Below, one piece after another: positions 22,231 to 32,316 of a stretch of 64,000 nucleotides of DNA; the stretch's first letter is position 1; every line of letters starts with the position of its first letter. Position numbers and translations under genes: made by a program. Under the pieces are notes generated by a model, which was given only the letters and a program-made list of their open reading frames with translations, was not told where the DNA came from and searched no databases. This stretch comes from CAVUCH01 sp963763095 (GTDB taxonomy: Bacteria; Acidobacteriota; Vicinamibacteria; Vicinamibacterales; JAENWD01). The DNA lies in NCBI GenBank assembly GCA_963763095.1, contig CAVXNR010000035.1, positions 62,001-126,000 of the forward strand. The letters run 5' to 3'.

Positions 22231-24310
22231 CTACTTCAGCTGCTGCCACAGAAACGTGTACGCCAGTGCATCCATGAACGCCCGTTGCTTGTTGTCTGCC
22301 GCGCCGCCGTGTCCGCCCTCGATGTTCTCGTAAAAGAGCGCGTCTTTTCCCATCTCCTTCATGCGTGCGGCCATCTTCCGGGCGTGGCCCGGATGCACAC
22401 GGTCGTCCCGAGTGGACGTCGTGAACAGAACGCGCGGGTACCGCACATCCTTCTTGACGGTCTGGTACGGCGAGAACGTCTGGATGAACTCCCACTCCTT
22501 CGGATCGTCGGGGTTGCCGTATTCCGCCATCCAGCTGGCGCCGGCAAGCAGCGTGTGATACCGCCGCATGTCGAGCAACGGCGCCTGGCAGACCACGGCG
22601 CCGAACAGCTCCGGGTACCGCGTCAGCATGTTGCCCGTCAGGAGGCCGCCGTTGCTGCCTCCCTGGATGCCGAGATGCTGCCGGGACGTCACCTTTCGCG
22701 TGACCAGGTCCTCGGCCACGGCGGCGAAATCCTCGTAGGCTCGAAGACGGTTCTGCTTCAGTGCCGCCTGGTGCCATCTGGGTCCGAACTCTCCGCCGCC
22801 ACGGATGTTCGCCACGACGAACACCCCGCCGCTCTCGAGCCATGCCGCACCGACGAGCGGATCATAAGCAGGTGTGAGGGACACCTCAAAGCCTCCGTAC
22901 CCGTACAGCAGCGTAGGAGCATTGCCCTCCGGCGCAGGGCGCTGCCGCGACACCTGGAAGTAGGGAACTTTCGTCCCGTCCTTCGACGTGGCCTCGTGCT
23001 GGCTGACCGCCAGCCCCTCGGAGTTGAAGAAGACGGGCGCGCGCTTCAGCCTCTCTGGCGCGCCGCTGCCTGCCACGCCGCCGAGCGCCAGGGTGACGGG
23101 TGTGACGAAGTCCTCGACAGTGAGAAAGTAGTCATCCGACTCGTATGGGTCTATCGCGGTGGCACTCGCGCTGCCGAACGCCGGCAGTCCGGGCAGTTCC
23201 TGTCGCACCCAGCCCGTTGCCGTGCGCGACAGGAGCCCGATACGACTGTTCACATTGTCGAGCTCGTTCAGAATGATGTGGTGGCGTGTCGGCGAGAACG
23301 CGGCGAGGGCGGTTCGCTCAGAGGGTGCGAAAAGCACGTCGCACCGTCGCTCCCCCGCCAGGAAGGCAGCGATGTCGCACGCCAGTAGCGCGCCTGCCGG
23401 GTAGTCGGCCCCACCCGGCTGCCATCGGGTGCGAAGCGTGAGAAGGAGCCACTCACGGTGGAGCCTGACATCTGCGTCTCGCGGCTTGTCAATCTTGATC
23501 AGGGCCCCGTTCCGCCGCAAGAACACGTCGGACTCCCACAACGTGACCGCGCGCGTCACGAGGTCCCGCTCGAATCCAGGTGTCCGGTCGCTCGTCGCGA
23601 TGACCGCGACGTCAGCTTTCTCTCCTTCGTACACGACGTGTCGACGTATCGAGAGCCGTAGCCCGCCTCCACTCCCTGATCGTGCGGGGGTAACCGGAAT
23701 CGGTCAGAGAACCGGGCCCGAAGTCTGTCCCGACGAGCAGCGTGTCGCGATCCTTCCAGGCCACGAAGCTCTTGGCCTCCGGCAGCGCGAAGCCATCCGC
23801 CACGAAGGCTCTCGTGTTCGGGTCGAACTCGCGAACAACCGAGGCGTCTGCTCCGCCGCGGGACAGCAGCACGAGCGCCCGGTCATCGTCCGGCTCCAGC
23901 CAAACCGCCCCCTGCCAGACCCAGTTCTCGTGTTCAGCCCGGCCGAGCGCGTCCAGATCGAGGACCGTTTCCCACGCGGGAGTCGCCTTCCGATACTCCT
24001 CGAGCGTGGTCCGCCGCCAGAGGCCGCGCTGGTTCTGCTCGTCGCGCCAGAAGTTGTAGTAGCGGGTGCCGCGCTTTTCTATGACTGGAATCCGCTCCTG
24101 CGAGTCGAGGATCCTGAGCAGCCGCGTATCGAGCGCCTGAAACGCTGCCGTCTTCGCGAGCTCCGCAGTGGACTCCGCGTTACGCTCTCGCACCCAGCCG
24201 AGCGCCCTCTCGCCGGTCACGTCTTCGAGCCACAGGTACGGATCGGCGTCAGGTCCGGTTGCCACCTGAATGGTCAACAGCGTCGCGAACAATGCCAGCC
24301 AGCTGTACAC
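22231..24310 (-). CDS. Prolyl oligopeptidase family serine peptidase (S9A), frameshifted
   Basis: About 692 residues. A signal peptide (MYSWLALFATLLTIQVATG) is followed directly by the S9A opening DPYLWLEDVTGERALGWV. The propeller domain runs to about residue 400; the alpha/beta-hydrolase domain then carries the nucleophile in GIQGGSNGGLLTG, the acid in STRDDRVHPGHA and the histidine in IEGGHGGAADN. This triad and order match post-proline endopeptidases. Cleavage of proline-containing peptides outside the cytoplasm is inferred from the family. A single extra base near 23620 shifts frame between STR and VYEGEKAD. All conserved parts are otherwise present, so the break may be an assembly error. 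Confidence 0.9.
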
Positions 24311-24386
24311 GCAAGCCTCCCCCGGCAGCGGATACCTTGGTGTGCGGATTCTATCGTGCGCGACCTCGATCGGCCGTCACGATGCC

Positions 24387-24587
24387 TCAGATGATCAGCG
24401 GATAGGGTCGTTGCGCCGATACCTCGCGGCGCTCGGGTTGCGACCAGACGTGTCCGCATGCGTCGCAGCGCAGGTAGAAGTAGTAGACCGCGACCGTGCC
24501 GAGCCGCACGCGCGTGGAGGCGCATATGGGGCAGGGGAAGCCCTCGACCACAGGGTGCGGTTGTGAGGCGTGCTGTCGCCGGTCCAT
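24387..24587 (-). CDS. Zinc-ribbon mini-protein
   Basis: About 66 residues, start uncertain: an internal Met (MDRRQHASQPHP) or one about 19 codons upstream; neither has a strong ribosome-binding site. The core is CPICAST and LRCDACGHVWSQPERR, with 18 residues between the Cys pairs and a Trp three residues after the last Cys, the same geometry as the protein at 20990. A hydrophobic aromatic strand (VAVYYFYLR) leads into the second pair in both. Function unknown. Confidence 0.55.
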   Translation of the reverse strand: MDRRQHASQPHPVVEGFPCPICASTRVRLGTVAVYYFYLRCDACGHVWSQPERREVSAQRPYPLII

Positions 24588-24855
24588 GCTGGGGTGCACC
24601 CGATCGTATGCGCATTCCGGGCCAGCCGGACGATCGGAATGCACATACTGTGCAGCGCCCTGCCCGGCGCAGCCCGGGGTATCAGTCAGCAGAGGGGAGA
24701 AACTGCAGTCGGGAGGAGCGGGGCATTGACCAGAGGGGGCTTCGCGCGGAGGATAATCGGGAAGTGGGCCGCGCTGATGACGCGGCAGTCCGCATCAGCT
24801 GCAACTTCGGCGGATCGGCCCGAACCTCCACAACTGCGCAGCCGTTCGGCTGAAT

Positions 24856-25408
24856 ATGTCGTACATCGATTCGGCCTTACTCAACCTTACTCAGTGGTTC
24901 TGCCGGCAAGTTCCAGCTGCTGACAGGCAGGACGAATGTCTGGCTCGGGCTCCAGCTCACGAATCTGAGCATCGTGGTGTATTTCGTGTGGGCCGGTGCG
25001 TATTTCTGGAACAGCGACCTCGGGCCGCGGCTCGCAGGAGGGCTGTTTTGCGGCGCGTTACTGTACGCGCTGACCCAGACTGTGTTGAGAGTTCCGATCG
25101 AGTCGTACGAGAACAACGCGTATGAACGCGTCGCGAGAGGTCTGATGAACCCGAGACGGGTTCGCGACCGCCTGCTGCGTACGTCCTTTCTGACGCTTTC
25201 GATCGTGCTCTTCTATCCGGTCGCTTTCGTTCTCGTCAATCTGCGCGCGCCCATCGTTCTCCTGACCTATTCCCTGATCGTCTTGACGACGGTGGTCTTG
25301 TACGTGCTGGCGTGCGATCCGCTTCCGCCATGTGCCGGAAAGCTGCGCGCGTGGCTTCCCGGCTCAGCCCGGCAACGGCTGGCCCCTTCACAATCTCCGA
25401 GTCGCTGA
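24856..25408 (+). CDS. Four-helix membrane protein, frameshifted
   Basis: About 183 residues when joined: MSYIDSALLNLTQWFCRK, then after a one-base shift near 24905 FQLLTGRTNVWLGLQLTNLS and on to the stop. It has four predicted membrane helices: LSIVVYFVWAGAYFW, GGLFCGALLYALTQTVL, LTLSIVLFYPVAFVLVNL and a last one ending LYVLACDPLPPC. The linker NNAYERVARGLMNPRRVRDR is positively charged and likely cytoplasmic. No transporter or enzyme motif is visible. Not a family I can name. The GRTNVWLGLQ stretch being continuous only after the frame change supports the joined reading. Confidence 0.55.
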
Positions 25409-25414
25409 ACCACT

Positions 25415-25482
25415 CATGTGGGGCAGGGCTTCAGCCCTGCAAATCCGTACGCGCGAGCAGGCCTGAAGGCCTGCCCCACATG
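25415..25482. repeat. REP-like palindrome (paired 26-bp arms)
   Basis: Two 26-bp arms matching at 24 positions flank a 16-nt loop. Each arm is itself near-palindromic (GGGCAGGGCTTCAGCCCTGC in the left, GCAGGCCTGAAGGCCTGCCC in the right) and begins or ends CATGTGGGG. The unit sits between converging genes, so it may also stop transcription from both sides. Similar GGGGCAGG-CTTCAG-CCTGC units are known as dispersed intergenic repeats in several bacterial genomes; whether this one is dispersed cannot be seen here because only one copy is in the window. Confidence 0.7.
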
Positions 25483-25557
25483 ACTACACAAGTGAATCGC
25501 GCGTGGAGTCTGCGGATGGCCGAATTTATCTGCGGAGCCACACGCCTCTCCGGGTCG

Positions 25558-28500
25558 CTAGCGTGCCGGCTCCGCGGCGCCGGCAGGCGCCTGGCTGTGC
25601 TCGTGCCCATGCCCCGTCGCCGCGTGTGACCGGCCGAAGATCCGCGCACCGAGCGCGTCGCGCCACTCGGTGAGGATCTCGTAGAAGGTCGGGATCACCA
25701 GCAGCGTGAGAATAGTGGACGTGATCACGCCGCCGATCACCGCGCGCCCGAGCGGCGCGCGGAAATCCGCTCCCTCACCCGCCCCGATCGCGATGGGGAT
25801 CATGCCGGCGATGAGCGCGAAAGTCGTCATCAGGATCGGCCGCAACCGCACCCGCCCGGCCTCGATGATTGCCTCCCGCCGCGACAGGCCCGCTTCCTCC
25901 GACCACTTCGCGAAGTCGACCAGCAGGATGGCGTTCTTCGCCACGATGCCCATCAGCAGGATGACGCCGATGAGGCTCATCAGGTTGAGCGTCGATCCGG
26001 TGACGAGCATCGCCAGCATGACGCCGATGAGAGACAGCGGCAGCGAGAGCATGATGGCGAGCGGCTCCAGGAATGACCCGAACTGCACCACCAGCACGAA
26101 GTACATCAGCAGCACCGCCAGCCCGAGCGCCGCGAAGATCTGGCCGAAGACCTCCTGCTGATCCTCGCTTTCCCCGCCCTGGCGAATCGTGTAGCCAGGC
26201 GGCATGGTCACGCTCGCGAGACGAGGCTGGATGTCCTTCAGCACCTCGGTGAGCGGACGGTTCTGCGTATTCGCCTGCACGGCAATGACGCGCTCACGGT
26301 CGAGGTGATCGATGCGTGCGGGCCCCACGCCAGACTTCACGCGTGCCACCTGACCGAGCGGCACGGGCACCGAGGCGCCTTCCGGCCCGGCGACGAACAG
26401 CGGCAGCGACGCGAGATTCCGGACGTTCGCGCGGGCCTCGGGCGAGAGCCGCACGTACACGTCGCGGGTCTCCCCGCTCGGGTCGATCCAGTCCCCTGCA
26501 TCGAGACCTGCAAATGCCACGCGCAGCGTCTGCGCCACCTGGCCTACTGTCACCCCCACGGATCCGGCGAGCGCGCGATCGACGGTGACCTCGAGCTCGG
26601 GCTTCTGGCCGCGGGTCGAGAGGCCCACGTCGACAGCCCCCGGCACCTGCTCGACCGCCGCGCGCACCTCGGCGGCCAGCCGCGCCAGCTCGCGGCTCTC
26701 GGGGCCCTGCAACTGCAGCTGGATCTGCTTCTGGTTCTCGAAGTTTCCCGAGCCGATGCTCGCCGTCACGCCACCGAGGCGCACGAGTTGCGCGCGCAGC
26801 GCCGCCTCGACCTCCTTCTGGTGCCGCGCGCGATCCTTCTTCGGCGTCAGGCGCACGTAGACGATGCCTTCATCGACGGCCTCCGTGCGGCCGCCGATTG
26901 TCGTGTAGGTGTAGCGGACCTCGGGCATCGCCCGGGCGAGGCGGGCGGCTTCCTCGGACTTCAGGATGGTGTAATCGAGGCTCGATCCCGGCGGGGTCTC
27001 AATGTTGATCAGCATCTCGGAGTTGTCGGCGTCAGGAAAGAACGCCCCGCCGACGATGCCGGTGGCCGGCAGTGCGAGGGCGCCGGCGAGCGACAGCACC
27101 GCGAGAGCGGCCATCGCGAATCGGTGATCGAGCGCCCATCCGATGACGCGCTTGTAGCCCTCGGCCCTTCGATCGAACCAGTTGTTGAACCGCACGAGCA
27201 GCCGGCCGAGCCACGAGCGCTGGTGGGGTTCGAGGTGCGGGTCGGGCCAGTAGGCCGACAGCATCGGGTCGAGTGAGAAGGAGACGAACAACGACACCAG
27301 CACCGAGCACGCGATGGTGAGGGCGAAGGGCTGGAACCACTGACCCGCCAGATCGCCCATGAACGCGATCGGCACGAACACCACCACGATCGAGAAGGTG
27401 GTGGCGGCCACCGCAAGTCCGATCTCGGCCGTCCCCTCGCGCGCGGCGGTGTAGTGGTCCTTCCCCATCTCGACGTGCCGCACAATGTTCTCGCGCACGA
27501 CGATCGCATCGTCGATGAGGATGCCAATCGCGAGCGACAAGCCGAGCAGCGACATCGTGTTCAGCGTGAACCCGAAGGCCCAGACCGCGACAAACGAGGC
27601 GAGCACGGACACGGGCAGCGCGAGGCCGGTGATCACCGTCGAGCGCCAGGAGTTCAGGAACAGGAACACGACGAGGACGGTCAGGATTGCGCCTTCGACG
27701 AGCGCCCCCTGGACGTCCGCCACGGAGTTGGCGACACGCGGTCCGGCATCCCGGGCGGTAATCAAGTCGACGCCTGCAGGCAGCGTCGCCTTGATCTGCT
27801 CGACTTGCTTCGCCACCCGGCCGCTGACGTCGGTTGCGCTGTACTCGTCTGCCTTGATGATGTCTATGCCCACGGCCGCACGGCCATTGAAGAGCGCCGC
27901 CGTCCGCGGCTCCTCCGTGCCGTCGCGCGCCTCGGCTACGTCGCCCAGACGCACGAGCCGGCCGTTGCGCTGAGTTATCACCAGCTGCGCAAAGTCCGCG
28001 GGCGTGTCGAGCCGCCCCTTCAGCCGGATCGTGCGCTCGTCCATCGAGCCGTTCAGCCGCCCGACGGGCGCGGCGAGGTTCTGCGCCTGAAGCGCCTGCA
28101 CGACCTCCCCCACACCGACGCCCGCCGCTTCGAGCGCTTGCGGTTTGAGCTCGATCGTCATCTCGCGCTCGATGCCACCGACCACGCGGACCTCGGCGAC
28201 GCCAGTCACGCCACGCAGCTGTCGGACGATGCCGGGATCCACGAGGCGCGTGAGCTCGGGTCCGGACAAGGTCTGCGAGGCGGCCGTCAGCTGGACGATC
28301 GGCAGGTCGTTGGGATCGAACCGCGTGAGAATCGGCTCCTCCATCTCGGTCGGGAGGTCGTTCCTGATTTGGGAGATGCCGTCGCGGATGTCCTGCGTCG
28401 CTTCCTGCAGGTCCTTTTCGAATGCGAACTCGACCGTGATCACGCCGAAGCTGTCGAGCGAGTTCGACTGGATCTGCTTGACGCCGCTGATCGCGGAGAT

Positions 28501-28710
28501 CTGCTCCTCGATCGGATCAACCACCTCGCGCTCGACCGTGTCGGGCGACGCGCCCGGGTAGGGAATCGCGACTGACACGATGGGCGGGGAAACGTCCGGG
28601 AACTCGTCGGTCTTCAGGGCCGCGAGCGCGAAGATCCCGAAAACCGACAGCGCGATCATCGTGACGACGGTGATGATTGGGCGCCGAATGGCGAAATCAG
28701 AGATGAACAC
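25558..28710 (-). CDS. RND multidrug efflux permease (AcrB/MdtB type)
   Basis: 1050 residues, frame intact. The HAE1-type RND inner-membrane pump drives drug/proton antiport through the outer-membrane channel. N-terminus MFISDFAIRRPIITVVTMIA; the first porter domain has PGASPDTVEREVVDPIE; TM4 carries the proton-relay pair in LAIGILIDDAIVVRENIVRH; the second half starts with VIGWALDHRF and ends with LPLSLIGVMLAMLVTGSTLN, MGIVAKNAILLVDF and a last helix. The C-terminus is a His-rich tail (SHAATGHGHEHSQ). The start is a GTG whose GGAGGAG ribosome-binding site overlaps the stop of the upstream adaptor gene, three bases away. It is the last gene of the tetR-tolC-mfp-rnd unit. Substrate not predictable, although bile-salt- or drug-type pumps share this form. 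Confidence 0.95.
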   Translation of the reverse strand: MFISDFAIRRPIITVVTMIALSVFGIFALAALKTDEFPDVSPPIVSVAIPYPGASPDTVEREVVDPIEEQISAISGVKQIQSNSLDSFGVITVEFAFEKDLQEATQDIRDGISQIRNDLPTEMEEPILTRFDPNDLPIVQLTAASQTLSGPELTRLVDPGIVRQLRGVTGVAEVRVVGGIEREMTIELKPQALEAAGVGVGEVVQALQAQNLAAPVGRLNGSMDERTIRLKGRLDTPADFAQLVITQRNGRLVRLGDVAEARDGTEEPRTAALFNGRAAVGIDIIKADEYSATDVSGRVAKQVEQIKATLPAGVDLITARDAGPRVANSVADVQGALVEGAILTVLVVFLFLNSWRSTVITGLALPVSVLASFVAVWAFGFTLNTMSLLGLSLAIGILIDDAIVVRENIVRHVEMGKDHYTAAREGTAEIGLAVAATTFSIVVVFVPIAFMGDLAGQWFQPFALTIACSVLVSLFVSFSLDPMLSAYWPDPHLEPHQRSWLGRLLVRFNNWFDRRAEGYKRVIGWALDHRFAMAALAVLSLAGALALPATGIVGGAFFPDADNSEMLINIETPPGSSLDYTILKSEEAARLARAMPEVRYTYTTIGGRTEAVDEGIVYVRLTPKKDRARHQKEVEAALRAQLVRLGGVTASIGSGNFENQKQIQLQLQGPESRELARLAAEVRAAVEQVPGAVDVGLSTRGQKPELEVTVDRALAGSVGVTVGQVAQTLRVAFAGLDAGDWIDPSGETRDVYVRLSPEARANVRNLASLPLFVAGPEGASVPVPLGQVARVKSGVGPARIDHLDRERVIAVQANTQNRPLTEVLKDIQPRLASVTMPPGYTIRQGGESEDQQEVFGQIFAALGLAVLLMYFVLVVQFGSFLEPLAIMLSLPLSLIGVMLAMLVTGSTLNLMSLIGVILLMGIVAKNAILLVDFAKWSEEAGLSRREAIIEAGRVRLRPILMTTFALIAGMIPIAIGAGEGADFRAPLGRAVIGGVITSTILTLLVIPTFYEILTEWRDALGARIFGRSHAATGHGHEHSQAPAGAAEPAR

Positions 28711-28713
28711 CTG

Positions 28714-29850
28714 CTACTCCTCCGACGGTGAGCCGGTCCGGACGCGGACGGGCGTGCCCGGCGTCATGCTCTGTGCAGCGCCGACCAGCAGCACGTCACC
28801 CTGTGCGAGGCCGGAGGCGATTTCCACGCGCTCGGTCTGCTCGTCGCGCAGGCCAAGGGTCACGTCTACCCGCTCGGCCTTCCCGTCGCGCACGCGCAGC
28901 ACGGTCGCCTTGCCGCCGCGCTCCGTGACGGCGGTCGCGGGCACGATCAGACCCGAGCGGACCTCACGCAGCACGCGCCCCTGCGCGAACAGCCCGGCCA
29001 CCAGGCGTCCGCCCGTGTTCGGGATAGCCACGAAGATCGGGATCTGGCGCGTCACTGGAATCGCAGACGGGCTGATGCGCTCAATCCGGCCCTCGAAGGT
29101 CTGTCCGGGGTACCCGCGCACCTCGAACGTGACGGGGGCGCCGACCGCGATCGAGCTGATCTGGTCGGACGACACTGAGGCCTCGAGCCGCATGCTCGAC
29201 GGGTCGATGATCGTGTACAGCTCCCCGCCAGGACTGACGACGTCGCCGGCGTTGACATGCCGCTGCGACACGATGCCCGCAATCGGTGATCGCACGGTCG
29301 CGTCGTCCATCGCCTTCTGGGCCGAGGACAGCCGAGACCGCGCATCGTCACGCTGGGCGCGGGCCGAGATGGCGGCGTTCCTGGCGCTCTCGAGGTCACG
29401 CTCCGCGAGCGCGCCGCCCTTCACGAGACGCTCGGTCCGTTCCAGCTCGCGCTCTGCGTTCTGCAGGGCCTCCTCGCTGGATCGCACTGCGGATTGCGCG
29501 GATAGATACGCATCCTGCTGCGTGCGCGCCTCGATCCGCGCCAACAGCGTCCCCCGCTTCACGGCCTGCCCTTCATCGGGCGCGACTTGCACGACCGAGC
29601 CGCCGATCTCAGCGCGAACCGTAGCCTCGCGCTGCGCGCGCAACTCGCCCGAGATGAGCGGGCCCACGCTGATCGACGAGGGGGCGACGGTAATGACATT
29701 CTCGGCGCCGATCTCGATTACCGCCGGCGGCGCCGCTGCGGCGGCCTGCGAGCTGCCATCCCCGCCGCAGGCAGTTGCGATAATCGCCGCTGCCGCGACC
29801 GGGCCGAGGAGCGCCCCCGTGCGCATGACTGACCAGAACGACCGTGACAT
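28714..29850 (-). CDS. RND periplasmic adaptor (membrane fusion lipoprotein)
   Basis: 378 residues from the ATG of MSRSFWSVMRTG, preceded by GGGAGGAC. The signal ends in a lipobox (IIATAC/GG), so the mature protein is a lipoprotein. Order of domains: lipoyl half (AQREATVRAEIGGSVVQVAP), long helical hairpin (AVRSSEEALQNAERELERTE, SARAQRDDARSRLSSAQKAM), second lipoyl half (VRSPIAGIVSQRHVNAGDVV), beta-barrel and membrane-proximal domain ending VRVRTGSPSEE. It links the pump to TolC. The stop codon is 2-3 bases from its operon neighbours on each side, so all three are probably co-translated. Confidence 0.93.
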   Translation of the reverse strand: MSRSFWSVMRTGALLGPVAAAAIIATACGGDGSSQAAAAAPPAVIEIGAENVITVAPSSISVGPLISGELRAQREATVRAEIGGSVVQVAPDEGQAVKRGTLLARIEARTQQDAYLSAQSAVRSSEEALQNAERELERTERLVKGGALAERDLESARNAAISARAQRDDARSRLSSAQKAMDDATVRSPIAGIVSQRHVNAGDVVSPGGELYTIIDPSSMRLEASVSSDQISSIAVGAPVTFEVRGYPGQTFEGRIERISPSAIPVTRQIPIFVAIPNTGGRLVAGLFAQGRVLREVRSGLIVPATAVTERGGKATVLRVRDGKAERVDVTLGLRDEQTERVEIASGLAQGDVLLVGAAQSMTPGTPVRVRTGSPSEE

Positions 29851-29852
29851 AC

Positions 29853-31529
29853 CTACTGTCCTCCCTGCGCACCGGCACCGATGGCGGTGCCCCCGGTGCG
29901 GATCGATCGACCCGTGCGCGCCTGCTGCAGCGCGGTCGGCTGGCCCGCGGTGCCCGCGACAACCGCCGGCAGCGCACCGCCAGTCAGCGGCAGCTCGGGC
30001 AGCAGGGCCAGGCGGATCCGACGTACCTGCAGGTCGCGCGCGGCGCGGGCACGCGTGACCTCGGACTCCGCAAGCAGGAGCCGTGAATCCGACAGCTCCA
30101 GCTGCGTCGAGAGCCCTTCCCGATACCGCAGATCGGCAATCTCGTAGGCGCGCGCGGCCTGCTTGATCGTGGCGCCGCTGGCCTCCCACTCGGCACGGGC
30201 AGCACGGAGCTCCTGCCGTGCGCTCTCGGCGTCGAGCGCCGCCAGCTCGCGCGTGAGGCGCAGGCGTGCTTCGGCCTCCGTCACGCCGGCCCGTGCGATC
30301 GCCTCGTCAGCCCGGATTCGGCCCCCGTTCAGGATTGGCACGGTCACCAATGCGCCTACCGTCCAGTTCGTGCGCCAGTCATCGAAGGCGGGCACGGAGG
30401 TCGGGTAGGTCACGAGGCCATAGTTCGAGTTGAGCGACAGGTTTGGCCTGCGCTGGGATCGCGCGATTGCGACGTCCTGCTCGGCTGCCTGCACCTCGTT
30501 GGCCGTCTGTGTCACGCTGACGCGGTCACGGAGCGGAAGTCCTGCCTCCACCTCGGCGATCTGGGGTGCGAACCCGGCGGGGGGCGGCAACACCGGATCT
30601 TCGAGCGCTGCCCGCAGCGACACCGGCGCATCGAGCGGCAGCTCGAGCAGTTGCCGCAGCCGGAGGTAGTTGACCTCCCGGTTCGCTCGCGCCCGCACGA
30701 CGGACGGCTGCAGCGTGTCGCGCGCGACCTGGGCCTGAAGCAGCTCGAACTCCGACACGCGTCCAGCCTGGCGCTGCGCGCTCGCCTGCGCGAGCGAGCG
30801 GTCCGCCTGGGCGTAGGTCTCCTCGGCGATCTGCACGAGCCGGTCTGACAGGGCCGCGTCGTAGAACGCCTCCGTCACATCGAGCAGCGTCTGCGCCCGG
30901 GCCGACGTGACACCGAGTTGCGCGTTATTGCGGCGGAAGAGCGCCTGCCGCTCCTGGGCCCGAATGCGCCCGCCGCTGTAAAGAGACTGCGAGAACACCA
31001 GCCCCGCACGGTATGTGTTGGCGCGGCCGAACGGCAGGTCTACGTCGTCACCGCCAAACAGGTCGCCGCCCGATGGTGGACAGTTGTACGCGCGTTCGAG
31101 CTCCGCGACCCGATCCTCGAGCGGCGCGTTCGGGTCCACCTGCAGCGGAATGCATGGCTCCGTCGTCACATCGAACAGCCCCTCGAACTCGCTCTTCAGC
31201 GCGCGGTCGTAGGACGCCGCCGCGTCCAATTGGGGCAGCCGCGCGCTCCTGGCGAGCTGTCGCGCCGCTTCGGTCCGCGCCACGCCTGCCTCGGCGATGT
31301 CCACCTGCTCGCTCGAGCCAATCGCGAGCCGCAGCGCCTCGTCGAGCGTCAGCACCGTCGGTGCGCTCGGCGCCACCGTGGCAGGCCCCGCCTGTGGCTT
31401 GCTCGAACCGGGCGCTCCCTGTGCGTGCGCCACAGGGGCGCTCGCCAACAGTTGACCGAAGAGCACCGCTAGCCCTAGCGCCGCCAGCCAGCGCGTGCGG
31501 CTCCGTCCTGTCGTCACATCACACAACAC
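29853..31529 (-). CDS. TolC-family outer-membrane channel
   Basis: 558 residues from a GTG (VLCDVTTGRSRTRWLAALG) preceded by GAGGT; the signal ends SAPVAHAQG. The mature protein starts with a Pro/Ala-rich linker, then TVLTLDEALRLAIGSSEQVD, the usual TolC opening. Two similar halves each contain a strand pair (AAASYDRALKSEF, LSLNSNYGLVTYP) and long helices (RSLAQASAQRQAGRVSEFEL, ARAYEIADLRYREGLSTQLE). It forms a trimeric exit duct. A Gly/Ala-rich extension follows the last helix. The frame is intact. First structural gene after the regulator. Confidence 0.92.
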   Translation of the reverse strand: MLCDVTTGRSRTRWLAALGLAVLFGQLLASAPVAHAQGAPGSSKPQAGPATVAPSAPTVLTLDEALRLAIGSSEQVDIAEAGVARTEAARQLARSARLPQLDAAASYDRALKSEFEGLFDVTTEPCIPLQVDPNAPLEDRVAELERAYNCPPSGGDLFGGDDVDLPFGRANTYRAGLVFSQSLYSGGRIRAQERQALFRRNNAQLGVTSARAQTLLDVTEAFYDAALSDRLVQIAEETYAQADRSLAQASAQRQAGRVSEFELLQAQVARDTLQPSVVRARANREVNYLRLRQLLELPLDAPVSLRAALEDPVLPPPAGFAPQIAEVEAGLPLRDRVSVTQTANEVQAAEQDVAIARSQRRPNLSLNSNYGLVTYPTSVPAFDDWRTNWTVGALVTVPILNGGRIRADEAIARAGVTEAEARLRLTRELAALDAESARQELRAARAEWEASGATIKQAARAYEIADLRYREGLSTQLELSDSRLLLAESEVTRARAARDLQVRRIRLALLPELPLTGGALPAVVAGTAGQPTALQQARTGRSIRTGGTAIGAGAQGGQ

Positions 31530-31579
31530 ATCGACCTCGACGCAGTGATCGCTATATCCATTTCGTGCGGCCGTGAGCC

Positions 31580-32173
31580 TTAGTCCAGAGGTCTCCTCGC
31601 GGCGCCGATCGCCCCGAGAAAGAGGTCCACGTACTGCGCGATGGCTTCCTGCTCCGGCGGAAACCGCTCGGGCATGCACTCCCGTCCCATGGCGTCGGAG
31701 AACAGCGTCCCCATCAGCATGGCTGCGGCGGCACGGGGCTGCCAGTCACCGCCGGCAAGACCGACGGCCCGCAGACGCACCAGGTACCGCTGCAGCTCCT
31801 CCGCGAGTCGCACCGGCGCCTGGCACACCAGCCGCGTCGCCTCGGGATGCTCCCCGAACTCCGCCATGCTCGTGCGGATCAGAGGACCGGACTCCAGGAG
31901 CACGCGGTGCTGTCGACGGCAGAAGTCGAGCAGTTCCCGGTGCGGATCGGTCGGGTCGGCCGGCAGGCCGACGCCCTCGATCACGTGGCGGGATTCCCAC
32001 GCCAGCGCCTCCTGCAGCAGGGTGTCCTTGGACCCGAAGTGGCGAAATAACGTCACTTCGTTGACGCCGGCCTCCTGAGCGATGCGGCGGGTCGTGGCGC
32101 CCCTCACGCCGGCCACGGCGTAGACGCGTAGCGCGGCCTGGAGCAACTGTTCCCGTACGTCGCTGCCGCTCAT
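31580..32173 (-). CDS. TetR-family regulator of the efflux operon
   Basis: 198 residues (MSGSDVREQLLQAALRV). N-terminal TetR helix-turn-helix: TTRRIAQEAGVNEVTLFRHF, the family's most conserved segment. The C-terminal ligand-binding half is helical (LLDFCRRQHRVLLESGPLIR and so on). It is the first gene in the unit, 50 bp before tolC and on the same strand, so it most likely represses its own operon and is released by a pumped compound. This is inference from family and arrangement. The start gives the usual 10-residue arm before the HTH. Confidence 0.9.
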   Translation of the reverse strand: MSGSDVREQLLQAALRVYAVAGVRGATTRRIAQEAGVNEVTLFRHFGSKDTLLQEALAWESRHVIEGVGLPADPTDPHRELLDFCRRQHRVLLESGPLIRTSMAEFGEHPEATRLVCQAPVRLAEELQRYLVRLRAVGLAGGDWQPRAAAAMLMGTLFSDAMGRECMPERFPPEQEAIAQYVDLFLGAIGAARRPLD

Positions 32174-32193
32174 GCGGGTAGCCCGATCGACTG

Positions 32194-32213
32194 ATTGTAA
32201 GTGCTTGCTTTCA
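32194..32213 (-). promoter_or_regulatory. Candidate promoter/operator of the efflux operon
   Basis: Read on the minus strand, TGAAAGCAAGCACTTACAAT lies about 20 bp before the tetR start. It contains a TACAAT -10-like hexamer and an AAGCAAGCACTT element with AAG/CTT outer symmetry, as found in many TetR-type operators. The symmetry is partial and no good -35 is visible, so this is tentative. Confidence 0.35.
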
Positions 32214-32316
32214 TGCCGACGTAGGCTATGACGCGTGGCAGCGCGGGATGGTTCCCAGGGGCGGTAAGATCGCGCAACACAACCCGCCGGCGGGAGCAGC
32301 ACGGAGCGAAGCGACC

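Noticed and set aside
26305..30058. Long open plus-strand frames opposite the RND and adaptor genes
   Set aside because: They mirror intact minus-strand RND/adaptor codons, have Arg/Pro/Ser-biased composition and no family motifs. They arise from high GC content.
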